A stretch of 28,192 nucleotides of DNA from Caldilineaceae bacterium. Lineage in GTDB: Bacteria > Chloroflexota > Anaerolineae > Caldilineales > Caldilineaceae. Positions 17,567 through 24,904 of this stretch are shown here, in pieces. The stretch is taken from assembly GCA_014879855.1 (NCBI GenBank), contig JACSRH010000204.1:1-28192 (forward strand), written 5' to 3'. A program made the position numbers and the translations under genes. The notes under the pieces were generated by a model that saw only the letters and a list, made by a program, of their open reading frames with translations, was not told the origin of the DNA and did not search any database. Within the stretch, counting starts at the first letter, position 1, and every line of letters begins with the position of its first letter.

Positions 17567-17832
17567 TGTAGACATCCCCTCACAATTCGCACCGATTTTT
17601 CCACTTTTTCACCAATCTATCGTAAAGAGGCGCTCCCTGCTGGAACTAATGTCACGCTCCACACGTCTACTGCTGCTGCGGAAAAATTGCACGTTCTACT
17701 GGGATGCGCCACAGGTTTTTGCCGTCTCTTCGGCGCCGGCTGTCAAGAGCTTGGCGAAACAGAGTGCGCACGACCAGTGCCGGGAACGTTCTCACTAAAT
17801 TCTGATAGGCGCCAATTTCATGGCCCAGGGTA

Positions 17833-17861
17833 TTGACAGCCATGACGCAATGCGTTATACT
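17833..17861 (+). promoter_or_regulatory. Near-consensus promoter of the phasin-like gene
   Basis: TTGACA (17833-17838) is separated by 17 bp from TATACT (17856-17861). The expected start is near 17868, giving a leader of about 80 nt. Two operator-like palindromes overlap it. Confidence 0.85.
17843..17857 (+). promoter_or_regulatory. Operator-like palindrome 1 (promoter spacer/-10)
   Basis: TGACGCAATGCGTTA contains the perfect palindrome ACGCA-a-TGCGT. It lies between the -35 and -10 boxes and touches the -10, so a bound repressor would block RNA polymerase. Its centre is 27 bp from that of the second copy. Confidence 0.75.
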
Positions 17862-17869
17862 GCTGGTTG

Positions 17870-17884
17870 TAACGCACTGCGTTA
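17870..17884 (+). promoter_or_regulatory. Operator-like palindrome 2 (transcription start)
   Basis: TAACGCACTGCGTTA is a perfect 15-nt palindrome around a central C and is nearly the same as palindrome 1, with the following TA also shared. It covers the predicted transcription start. Such paired short palindromes are typical of TetR-type or similar dimeric repressors; no regulator gene lies nearby. Confidence 0.8.
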
Positions 17885-17946
17885 TAAACGCTAGCGCATA
17901 AAATGTATGAACGCAGAATCGTTCTGAAATTCGAGGAGTAACAATA

Positions 17947-18588
<642 letters not shown>

Positions 18589-18603
18589 GGTTGAATAGGT
18601 TGT

Positions 18604-18640
18604 GAGGAAACGCTCCGGCAATTTGCCGGAGCGTTTCCTC
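18604..18640. terminator. Perfect 17-bp hairpin after the phasin-like gene
   Basis: GAGGAAACGCTCCGGCA (18604-18620) pairs without mismatch with TGCCGGAGCGTTTCCTC (18624-18640) around an ATT loop. No T-tract follows, so it may stop transcription imperfectly or protect the 3' end of the mRNA. Confidence 0.7.
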
Positions 18641-18724
18641 TGCCTGCACGTGTTTCTCCTCTCTTGCCCGCTGATCTATACTACCTGCAATCATATTTTG
18701 CCCACCAATTCCACTCAGGAACTC

Positions 18725-19984
18725 ATGATGCAGGGAATGACTAGAAGCCCATCGGTTGTATCGCGGCGTATTACCGGCACAATCTTTTTCAGCGAAAGCA
18801 TGTTCAGCGCGGCATTGATTGCGACGGTGACGCTACTCTCCGTCAACGCGTCTCTGCTGAGCGGCACAGATACGCTGGCCGGCCTGCCGACGACGCTGGG
18901 TCTGGTCGGGCGCGCAACGCTGGCGGTGCCCATGGGCTGGCTGATGGATCGGTCCGGGCGCCGGACAGGCATGGTGCTCGGCTACAGTATGGGCGTGCTC
19001 GGCATGGTGACGGGCATCCTGGCTGTGCAGACTTTTTCGTTTGTCTTGCTGTGTGTGAGTTCGGCCATCATCGGCGTCAACAACGCCACCAGCCAGCAAG
19101 CGCGCTTTGTCGCCGCGGAGGTGTGGCCGGCTCATCAGCGCGCCCGGATCATCGGCTTTATTGTCTTTGCCGGCACGGTGGGCGCGGTGGGTGGGCCGCT
19201 GCTCGTAGCGCCGACTTCGGCGCTGGCAGTACAGTTGGGCTTTGAGCCAAACGCCGGGCCCTATTTGCTTGGTGTGGGTTTGTTGGCAATCTCTGCACTG
19301 ACGGTGATGGTGTTTTTGCGCCCCGACCCGCTGCGTTTTGGCAAGCAGTTCGACACACCATCGCTCGACGCCGAGGGCAACGAGTTGGCTAGCCGGCCGA
19401 TGCGCGCCATCTTTGCCAACCACACCGTACAGCTTGCCGTGGCATCCATGGTGGTCGGCCAGTTGGTGATGACGCTGATCATGGTGATTACGCCCGTACA
19501 CATGCACCACGCCAATCATTCCAATGGTGAGATTTCCCTGGTCTTCATGGCGCACACGCTAGGGATGTTTGGCTTTGCATTTTTCACCGGCTGGCTGATC
19601 AGCCAACTGGGCGCGCTGCCCATGATCGCGTTTGGCGCGGCCGTGCTCGTGATTTCCAGCATAATGGTGGCGGTGGCGGCAAGTCTGCTCGCGTTGGTTG
19701 TGGCGCTCTTTCTGCTGGGGCTGGGATGGAGCTTCTGCTTCGTCGCCGGTTCGTCGCTGCTGACCAGCGCCCTCCACCCGGCCGAACGCGGGCGCATCCA
19801 GGGCGCCAACGACACACTGGTGGCGCTGGCGTCGGGCACAGGCAGCCTCTCGACCGGCGCCATCTTTGCCAGCGGCGGGATGATCGCCATCGGCGCAGTG
19901 GGGCTCGGCATCACCCTGGTCTTCGTCGCCGTGGCGGCGTGGCTGAACCAACAACGCAGCCTGCCAGCAGTCGAGGTCAGCTGA
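18725..19984 (+). CDS. Major facilitator superfamily transporter
   Basis: The product (419 residues from the ATG at 18725) has twelve hydrophobic helices in two halves, as in MFS permeases. The loop between helices 2 and 3 carries motif A (GWLMDRSGRRTGMVLG), and the second half begins after a charged central loop (RPDPLRFGKQFDTPSLDAEGNEL). The substrate cannot be assigned; the drug:H+ antiporter or metabolite classes are both possible. AGGA lies 4 or 7 nt before the paired ATGs at 18725 and 18728. An upstream extension to 18602 would begin inside the terminator-like hairpin, so I rejected it. The stop overlaps the recX start (TGATG), showing translational coupling. Confidence 0.9.
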   Translation: MMQGMTRSPSVVSRRITGTIFFSESMFSAALIATVTLLSVNASLLSGTDTLAGLPTTLGLVGRATLAVPMGWLMDRSGRRTGMVLGYSMGVLGMVTGILAVQTFSFVLLCVSSAIIGVNNATSQQARFVAAEVWPAHQRARIIGFIVFAGTVGAVGGPLLVAPTSALAVQLGFEPNAGPYLLGVGLLAISALTVMVFLRPDPLRFGKQFDTPSLDAEGNELASRPMRAIFANHTVQLAVASMVVGQLVMTLIMVITPVHMHHANHSNGEISLVFMAHTLGMFGFAFFTGWLISQLGALPMIAFGAAVLVISSIMVAVAASLLALVVALFLLGLGWSFCFVAGSSLLTSALHPAERGRIQGANDTLVALASGTGSLSTGAIFASGGMIAIGAVGLGITLVFVAVAAWLNQQRSLPAVEVS

Positions 19985-20619
19985 TGGCAGGTGCGATCAC
20001 AACGCTGAAAGTGCAGAAAAACAACCAGGAACGCGTCAGCGTTTTTCTGGATGGCGAGTACGCCTTTGGCGTGACGTTGGATGTCGCTGCTCGACTCCAC
20101 AAGGGACAGCACCTGAGCGATGCTGAAATCGACGAGTTACGCACGCAGGACGATGTCGATAAAGCGTATCAGGCCGCGCTCCATTTTCTGGCGACGCGGC
20201 CGCGCAGCCGCGCCGAAGTGGAGCGCCGCTTGGCGCAAAAAGGCCATGCGCCCGAAGCGGTTGCCGCCGCGCTGAGTCGCCTCGAACAGCGCGACTATGT
20301 CGACGACGACGCCTTCGCCACGTACTGGGTGGACAATCGCAGCCGTTTTCGCCCACGCAGCGCGGCTGCTTTGCGCTACGAGCTGCGCCAGAAAGGTGTG
20401 GATGCTGAGTCCATCCAAGCGGCGACGGAAGATCTGGACGAAACCGCGGCGGCCTGGACTGCTATAGAAAACAAGCTCAACCGCTGGCAGGAATTGGCAG
20501 AAGAAGAACTCGAACAAAAAATCATCACTTTCCTGGCTCGACGTGGCTTCAACTTTGCCATTGCCCGGCAGGCCGCACGCCGCGCTTGGCGTGAACTTCA
20601 CCCAACGGACGAACCATGA
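19984..20619 (+). CDS. recX: Regulatory protein RecX
   Basis: The 211-residue protein matches RecX, which binds RecA filaments and modulates recombination and SOS. It shows a short N-terminal strand-rich lead (TTLKVQKNNQERVSVFLDGEYAFGVTLDVAARL) common in Firmicute/Chloroflexi RecX and then three-helix repeats: ALHFLATRPRSRAEVERRLAQKG, LEQRDYVDDDAFATYWVDNRSRFRPRSAAALRYELRQKGV and KIITFLARRGFNFAIARQAAR. recA is not adjacent. The ATG shares one base with the MFS stop, and the recX stop overlaps the next ATG by 4 nt (ATGA), so the three genes form one coupled operon. Confidence 0.93.
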   Translation: MAGAITTLKVQKNNQERVSVFLDGEYAFGVTLDVAARLHKGQHLSDAEIDELRTQDDVDKAYQAALHFLATRPRSRAEVERRLAQKGHAPEAVAAALSRLEQRDYVDDDAFATYWVDNRSRFRPRSAAALRYELRQKGVDAESIQAATEDLDETAAAWTAIENKLNRWQELAEEELEQKIITFLARRGFNFAIARQAARRAWRELHPTDEP

Positions 20620-22190
20620 GTGTTCGGAAACGCAAGCCTCGCATCATCGTACGCATGTGGACGCCAGAAGACATTCCTGGCATCGTGGCGTGTCACCGCG
20701 CCGCCTATCCTGAATATCCCCAAAGCGCCTATTACAACGAACGTTTTTATGAGATGCAATACGCCGCCTTTCCCGAAGGGCAGCACCTTGCCGAAGCTGA
20801 TGGCCTGATCATAGGCTACGTCACCTCGTTGATCGTCCAGCTTGACGACGATGCGCATTGGTACACATACGAGGAGATCACCGGCGGCGGCACCTTTAGC
20901 ACGCACGATCCATCAGGCGACACCCTTTACGGCGCGGACATCGGCGTGCGCATCGAGTACCGGCGCATGGGCGTTTCAAAGGCGCTCTACGAAAAGCGCA
21001 TCTCGTTGATGAAACGCTACAATCTGCGCCGCATGGTCGCCTATGGTCGCATCCCCGGATACACCGATTTTGCCGGCAAAATGACTGCTGAAGAGTATGT
21101 GCAGAAGGTCGTAGTGGGCGAGATGCCGGATCCGTCGCTGTCGGCGCATCTGCGCGCCGGCTACACGGTGCGCCGCGTCCTGCTCGACTTTCTGTGGGAT
21201 GATTCGAGCCTCAACTATTCCACGCTGCTGGAGATGCCCAACCCGAACTACCAGCCGGAAAAACGCAAGATCGCTGCGGCGCCGCTGCAACGCGTGGTGC
21301 GACGCATTCGCGTCTGCGCGGCGCAATGGTTCATGCGCCCGATCCACTCCTGGGATGAGTTCGAGCAGACCGTCAACTTTTTCGTCGACACGGCCAACAC
21401 CTATCACTCGCACTTTTTGCTCTTTCCAGAGTTGTTCACCGCGCAGTTGTTTACTATTATGCCGCCAGATTTGGACTCGCGCGCAGCTATCCGCCGGCTT
21501 GCCTTAATGACCGACCGTTATCTCCACCTCTTCAGCGGCCTGGCGGAGAAACATGGCCTTTACATCATTGCTGGTTCGCAGCCCGAATTGCGCGATGGGG
21601 AGATCTACAACGTGGCCTATCTCTTCACGCCGAGCGGCCAATATTACAGCCAGGATGCGCTGCACATCCCGCCGATCGAGCGCACTGACTTCGACATCGA
21701 GCCGGGTGAGGAGATTAAGGTTTTCGACACGCCGCTGGCGCGCATCGGCATTCAGGTCGGGTACGACGTCGAGTTCCCCGAAGTGTCGCGCCTGCAGACG
21801 CTCTCCGGCGCTGAGATCATTTTCATCCCCTATAGCACCGACGAACGCAAGGCGTTTGACCGCATCCGTTACACCGCGCAGGCACGCGCGGTCGAGAATT
21901 TTATCTACACCGTGATCGCGGGCAATGTGGGCAATCTGCCCGCGTCCAAAAATTACCTGATCAACTACGGGCAGGCCGGCGTCTTCACGCCTAGCGACTT
22001 TGCCTTCCCGCCCGCGGCGACGGCAGGCGCCAGCGAGGCCAATGTCGAAACTGTACTGATCACCGACCTCGACCTCACCTCGCTGGTGCAACAACGTGAT
22101 CTCGCCACCGTGCGTCACCTGTACGATCGCCGCTCCGATTTATATGACGTGCGCGCCAAGCGACTGGTAAAGATCGTGCGCACCGAATAA
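20616..22190 (+). CDS. GNAT acetyltransferase-nitrilase fusion protein with a degenerate nitrilase active site
   Basis: The 524-residue protein joins two domains. Residues about 9-200 form a GNAT acyltransferase fold with the acyl-CoA-binding RRMGVSKAL motif (about 116-124). Residues about 230-515 form a carbon-nitrogen hydrolase (nitrilase) fold like that of the YhcX-type GNAT-nitrilase family, with conserved blocks FPELF (Glu272), YDVEFPEVSRL, RYTAQARAVENFIYTVIAGNVGNLP and the C-terminal LYDRRSDLYDV. The nitrilase triad normally needs Glu, Lys and Cys. Here only Glu272 fits: the KxH lysine position reads Ala348 (QDALH), and the ICYD cysteine reads Gly382 (VGYD). The hydrolase half may thus be inactive or serve binding. 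It is the last gene of the MFS-recX operon, by a 4-nt overlap. The substrate is unknown. Confidence 0.9.
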   Translation: MSVRKRKPRIIVRMWTPEDIPGIVACHRAAYPEYPQSAYYNERFYEMQYAAFPEGQHLAEADGLIIGYVTSLIVQLDDDAHWYTYEEITGGGTFSTHDPSGDTLYGADIGVRIEYRRMGVSKALYEKRISLMKRYNLRRMVAYGRIPGYTDFAGKMTAEEYVQKVVVGEMPDPSLSAHLRAGYTVRRVLLDFLWDDSSLNYSTLLEMPNPNYQPEKRKIAAAPLQRVVRRIRVCAAQWFMRPIHSWDEFEQTVNFFVDTANTYHSHFLLFPELFTAQLFTIMPPDLDSRAAIRRLALMTDRYLHLFSGLAEKHGLYIIAGSQPELRDGEIYNVAYLFTPSGQYYSQDALHIPPIERTDFDIEPGEEIKVFDTPLARIGIQVGYDVEFPEVSRLQTLSGAEIIFIPYSTDERKAFDRIRYTAQARAVENFIYTVIAGNVGNLPASKNYLINYGQAGVFTPSDFAFPPAATAGASEANVETVLITDLDLTSLVQQRDLATVRHLYDRRSDLYDVRAKRLVKIVRTE

Positions 22191-22235
22191 GCAAGATAGA
22201 GCGGCTGCGCGGATTTCCGCTGGCTTTTCTGCTCT

Positions 22236-22281
22236 GGATCCGCGTCGATCCGCCAAATCTACGCCATCCGCGTGCCATCCC
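22236..22281. repeat. Degenerate ATCCGCG-type microrepeat cluster
   Basis: Within 46 bp the word ATCCGC occurs three times in GGATCCGCGT, CGATCCGCC and CCATCCGCGT, with CCATCCC after them. This resembles dispersed degenerate intergenic repeats seen in some large environmental genomes (from memory). It lies between the GNAT-nitrilase stop and the biotin-carrier gene. Confidence 0.45.
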
Positions 22282-22308
22282 ATTGGTTCGGACGAATGAG
22301 GAGTCTGC

Positions 22309-22815
22309 ATGTCACGAACATTTCAGTTCAAGCTTGGCGACGACGAACGCACCGTGCAGGTGGCGCAAGAAGGCGAGCACTGGCTGGTGCGCGTAGACGA
22401 GCGCGTCTTGGCGCTGACTGCGCAGGCGGGCGAGGCAGGCCGGATCGATCTGTGCGTGGATGGCCAGTGGCGCCGCGTCTACGCGGCGCGCCAGCGCGAC
22501 CGCACCTACGTCTGGCTCGACGGCGACGTATGGATGCTGGACAAACCTGACCCGCGCCAACGCAGCGCCCAGCCGCTCGCCAGCAGCGGCGCGCTCGAAG
22601 CCGCCATGCCCGGCCGCGTCCTCGATGTCCTGGTCGCTGAAGGCGACGCAGTCAAGCGCGGAGCTACGCTGGTGCTGCTTGAAGCAATGAAAATGGAATT
22701 GCGCATCCAGGCGGCCACCGACGGACAAGTCATCCGCATCCATGTCAAGCCGGGTGCAGTCGTCGAGCGCGGGCAGTTGCTGGTCGAAGTAGATGAATCA
22801 CCCAGCGATCCATAG
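22309..22815 (+). CDS. Biotin carboxyl carrier protein (acyl-CoA carboxylase type)
   Basis: The 168-residue protein ends in a biotinyl/lipoyl domain of about 75 residues with the biotinylation motif EAMKME (Lys128), preceded by MPGRVLDVLVAEGDAVKRGATLVLLE. The first about 80 residues form a strand-rich lead like the BT region of acyl-CoA carboxylase alpha chains (LVRVDERVLAL...WRRVYAARQRDRTYVWLDGDVW), so it looks like the C-terminal carrier piece of a methylcrotonyl/propionyl-CoA-type carboxylase encoded as a separate protein. It would shuttle carboxyl-biotin between a biotin carboxylase and a carboxyltransferase, neither of which is in this window. AGGAG lies 6 nt before the ATG. It precedes the lipid-synthase genes; supply of malonyl or methylmalonyl units is an attractive but unproven link. 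Confidence 0.92.
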   Translation: MSRTFQFKLGDDERTVQVAQEGEHWLVRVDERVLALTAQAGEAGRIDLCVDGQWRRVYAARQRDRTYVWLDGDVWMLDKPDPRQRSAQPLASSGALEAAMPGRVLDVLVAEGDAVKRGATLVLLEAMKMELRIQAATDGQVIRIHVKPGAVVERGQLLVEVDESPSDP

Positions 22816-23132
22816 GGGTAAGTAGGTCGGGCTAGCAGCCCGACGAATCCCGCCGTTACTGTTGATCAGGTAAGAAGTCACACGCGCCCTCCGCGATTAC
22901 TCCGCATTCCACGAGTATGGTAAAGTGAATCGGTTTTGCTGACATCGTGCGGCTTATGACGCGACGCGACTGTTCACCACGCGCCGCCAACCACTGGCTT
23001 TGCTCTTCTTTCAGTCAATTCCAGCCATCGAACGCGTACAGTGCGCTAGTCGTGGAGCACTCTTTGTTGTCGGAGTCACTCTAGAGACAGCCGAGATCAG
23101 GAACGTTTGCGCCAGTTTAGGAAGGAGCACTC
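22816..23132. other. 317-bp intergenic region before pfaD
   Basis: It begins with a perfect 8-bp hairpin (22826-22844). No clear consensus promoter is seen. GGAGCACTCTT occurs twice, at 23054-23064 and 23124-23134, exactly 70 bp apart; the second copy includes the pfaD ribosome-binding site. No gene is seen. Confidence 0.55.
22826..22844. repeat. REP-like palindrome after the biotin carrier gene
   Basis: GTCGGGCT and AGCCCGAC pair perfectly around an AGC loop, inside the wider TAGGTCGGG...CCCGACGAA context. Such TAGGTCGGGCT...AGCCCGAC units occur as extragenic palindromes in many bacteria (from memory). No T-tract follows, so it is a weak terminator at best. Confidence 0.6.
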
Positions 23133-24761
23133 TTGAACAACGGTTTACCCGTGATCGGGGAATGGGTTAGCACAGGCGGCGCCGTCTATCTGACGCCCGA
23201 CCGCTTGCCAGTCGCCATCGCAGCCTACCGCTCACCTGCTTTTGTGGTGCGCGATGGGCCTGCGGGTTCCGTGGGCGTTGGCATCGGCGGCGCTGTGCAG
23301 TCGCCCGCGCGTGTAAACGGCGCCAACGGTCTGAGTTATCCGTGCCTCGGCATCCTACCTGCTCTCTATCCCGAATGGTTGGGTGATCGGGCTTTTCTCG
23401 AAGCCCACGGCCTGCGGTTCCCCTATGTAGCCGGTGCGATGGCGCGCGGCATCGCCTCAGAAGCGCTGGTCATTGAAATGGCGCGCGGCGGGATGTTGGG
23501 CTTCTTTGGCGCGGGCGGGTTGAGCCCGGCGCGCGTCGAGAAGGCGCTGGCCGCGCTGCGCGAGACGCTCGGCGACGCGCTGCCCTGGGGCTGCAACCTG
23601 ATCCACTCGCCGCAGGAGCCCACGCTGGAGCGCACCGTCGTTACGCTGTTGCTGCGCTATCACGTCCGCCGCGTGGAGGCCTCGGCCTTTATGTCACTCA
23701 CGCCGGCAGTGGTGCGCTATGCTTTCAGCGGCGTCGTACGCGACGGCGCCGGGCAGATTTACCGCCCCAACCACCTTTTCGCCAAGATTTCACGCCCCGA
23801 AGTTGCCCAGCATTTCATGTCGCCGCCGCCCCAAGCCATGCTTGACGCCCTGGTGCAAACCGGCGAACTGACCGCAGAGGAAGCTGCGCTGGCCCGTCAC
23901 CTGCCCGTAGCGGAGGACATCACCGTCGAATCCGATTCGGGTGGACACACCGACAACCGGCCACTCGGCTCGCTCTTCCCGACGATCGTTCAGGTGCGCG
24001 ACGAGCTGAGCGCGCGCTTTGGCTATACGCGTCCCATTCGGGTGGGCGCGGCCGGCGGGCTGGGCACGCCCGAATCCGTGGCCTCGGCCTTTGCGTTGGG
24101 TGCGGCCTACGTGCTCACCGGCTCGGTCAATCAGAGTTGCCGCGAAGCTGGCGTCTCCGACGACGTCAAGGCGATGCTGGCGCTGGCCGAACTTGCTGAC
24201 ATGACGATGGCGCCTTCCGCCGACATGTTCGAGCTGGGCGTCAAGGTGCAGGTGCTCAAGCGTGGCACCATGTTTGCGTCGCGTGCGGCCACACTTTACA
24301 GCCTCTACACCCGCTTTCCCTCGCTGGAGGCCATCCCCGCGGACGAATTGGCGCGCGTCGAGCAGCAGCTTTTTCGCCAGCCGGTGGGCGAGGTATGGGA
24401 GGACGCACGCCAGTTCTTCGAGGTGCGCGGCCCGCACGAGATCGAACGCGCCGAGCGCGACCCCAAGCACAAGATGGCGCTCGTCTTTCGCTCCTATCTG
24501 GGGCGCTCCAGCCGCTGGCCGATCGACGGCGACAGCAGCCGGCGCCTCGACTATCAAGTCTGGTGTGGGCCGGCCATGGGCGCGTTTAACGCCTGGGTCA
24601 AAGGCTCCTTTCTGGAAAAAGCGGAAAACCGCACAGTGGTGCAGGTGGCGTGCAACCTTCTCGAAGGAGCCGCGTATGTCACGCGCGCGTCTCAACTGCG
24701 CAGCTACGGCGTCCCGATTCCCGCTGCAGCTTTCGCCTTTCCGCCGCGACCATTGCAGTAG
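23133..24761 (+). CDS. pfaD: PfaD-family FMN-dependent trans-acting enoyl reductase
   Basis: The 542-residue protein is the PfaD subunit of PUFA/secondary-lipid synthases, an FMN-binding TIM barrel of the nitronate monooxygenase superfamily that reduces the enoyl intermediate in trans. Family landmarks are VGVGIGGAVQSPARVNGANGLSYPCLGILPALYPEWLGDRAFLEAHGL-type opening blocks, then GAMARGIASE, GGMLGFFGAGGLSP, the LPWGCNLIHSP block, ITVESDSGGHTDNRPL, and the phosphate-binding segment VGAAGGLGTPESVASAFALGAAYVLTGS. The C-terminal helical part includes the VFRSYLGRSSRWPI and NLLEGAAYVTRASQLR segments usual in PfaD. The start is a TTG with AAGGAG 5 nt upstream. The KS-AT multienzyme begins 143 bp downstream, so the two likely act together. 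Confidence 0.96.
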   Translation: MNNGLPVIGEWVSTGGAVYLTPDRLPVAIAAYRSPAFVVRDGPAGSVGVGIGGAVQSPARVNGANGLSYPCLGILPALYPEWLGDRAFLEAHGLRFPYVAGAMARGIASEALVIEMARGGMLGFFGAGGLSPARVEKALAALRETLGDALPWGCNLIHSPQEPTLERTVVTLLLRYHVRRVEASAFMSLTPAVVRYAFSGVVRDGAGQIYRPNHLFAKISRPEVAQHFMSPPPQAMLDALVQTGELTAEEAALARHLPVAEDITVESDSGGHTDNRPLGSLFPTIVQVRDELSARFGYTRPIRVGAAGGLGTPESVASAFALGAAYVLTGSVNQSCREAGVSDDVKAMLALAELADMTMAPSADMFELGVKVQVLKRGTMFASRAATLYSLYTRFPSLEAIPADELARVEQQLFRQPVGEVWEDARQFFEVRGPHEIERAERDPKHKMALVFRSYLGRSSRWPIDGDSSRRLDYQVWCGPAMGAFNAWVKGSFLEKAENRTVVQVACNLLEGAAYVTRASQLRSYGVPIPAAAFAFPPRPLQ

Positions 24762-24904
24762 ATCGGGGTTTTCAGTCTGAATGCTGTGGCGCCCTCCATT
24801 CCATCGCCCCAGACAAACTAGAATCAATCGGCAACTGTTTGCACCTCGTCAATATCGGGCGGGATTAAGTGATGTGTCAGGTTCATAAGGACTAAAAACA
24901 ATCA

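Larger units (their letters stand above)
17576..17946. other. 371-bp divergent intergenic region
   Basis: The first 245 bp next to the leftward membrane-protein gene show no gene and no strong element. The last 115 bp carry the phasin-like gene's promoter, two palindromic operators, a CGCTAGCG palindrome (17889-17896) and a GAGGAG ribosome-binding site. Confidence 0.7.

Noticed and set aside
18647..18652. CACGTG core considered as a parS site
   Set aside because: The flanks do not fit the TGTTNCACGTGNAACA palindrome on either side.
18602..18724. N-terminal extension of the MFS transporter
   Set aside because: The start would lie at the edge of the 17-bp hairpin, and the added residues are unlike an MFS N-terminus; a better ribosome-binding site precedes 18725-18728.
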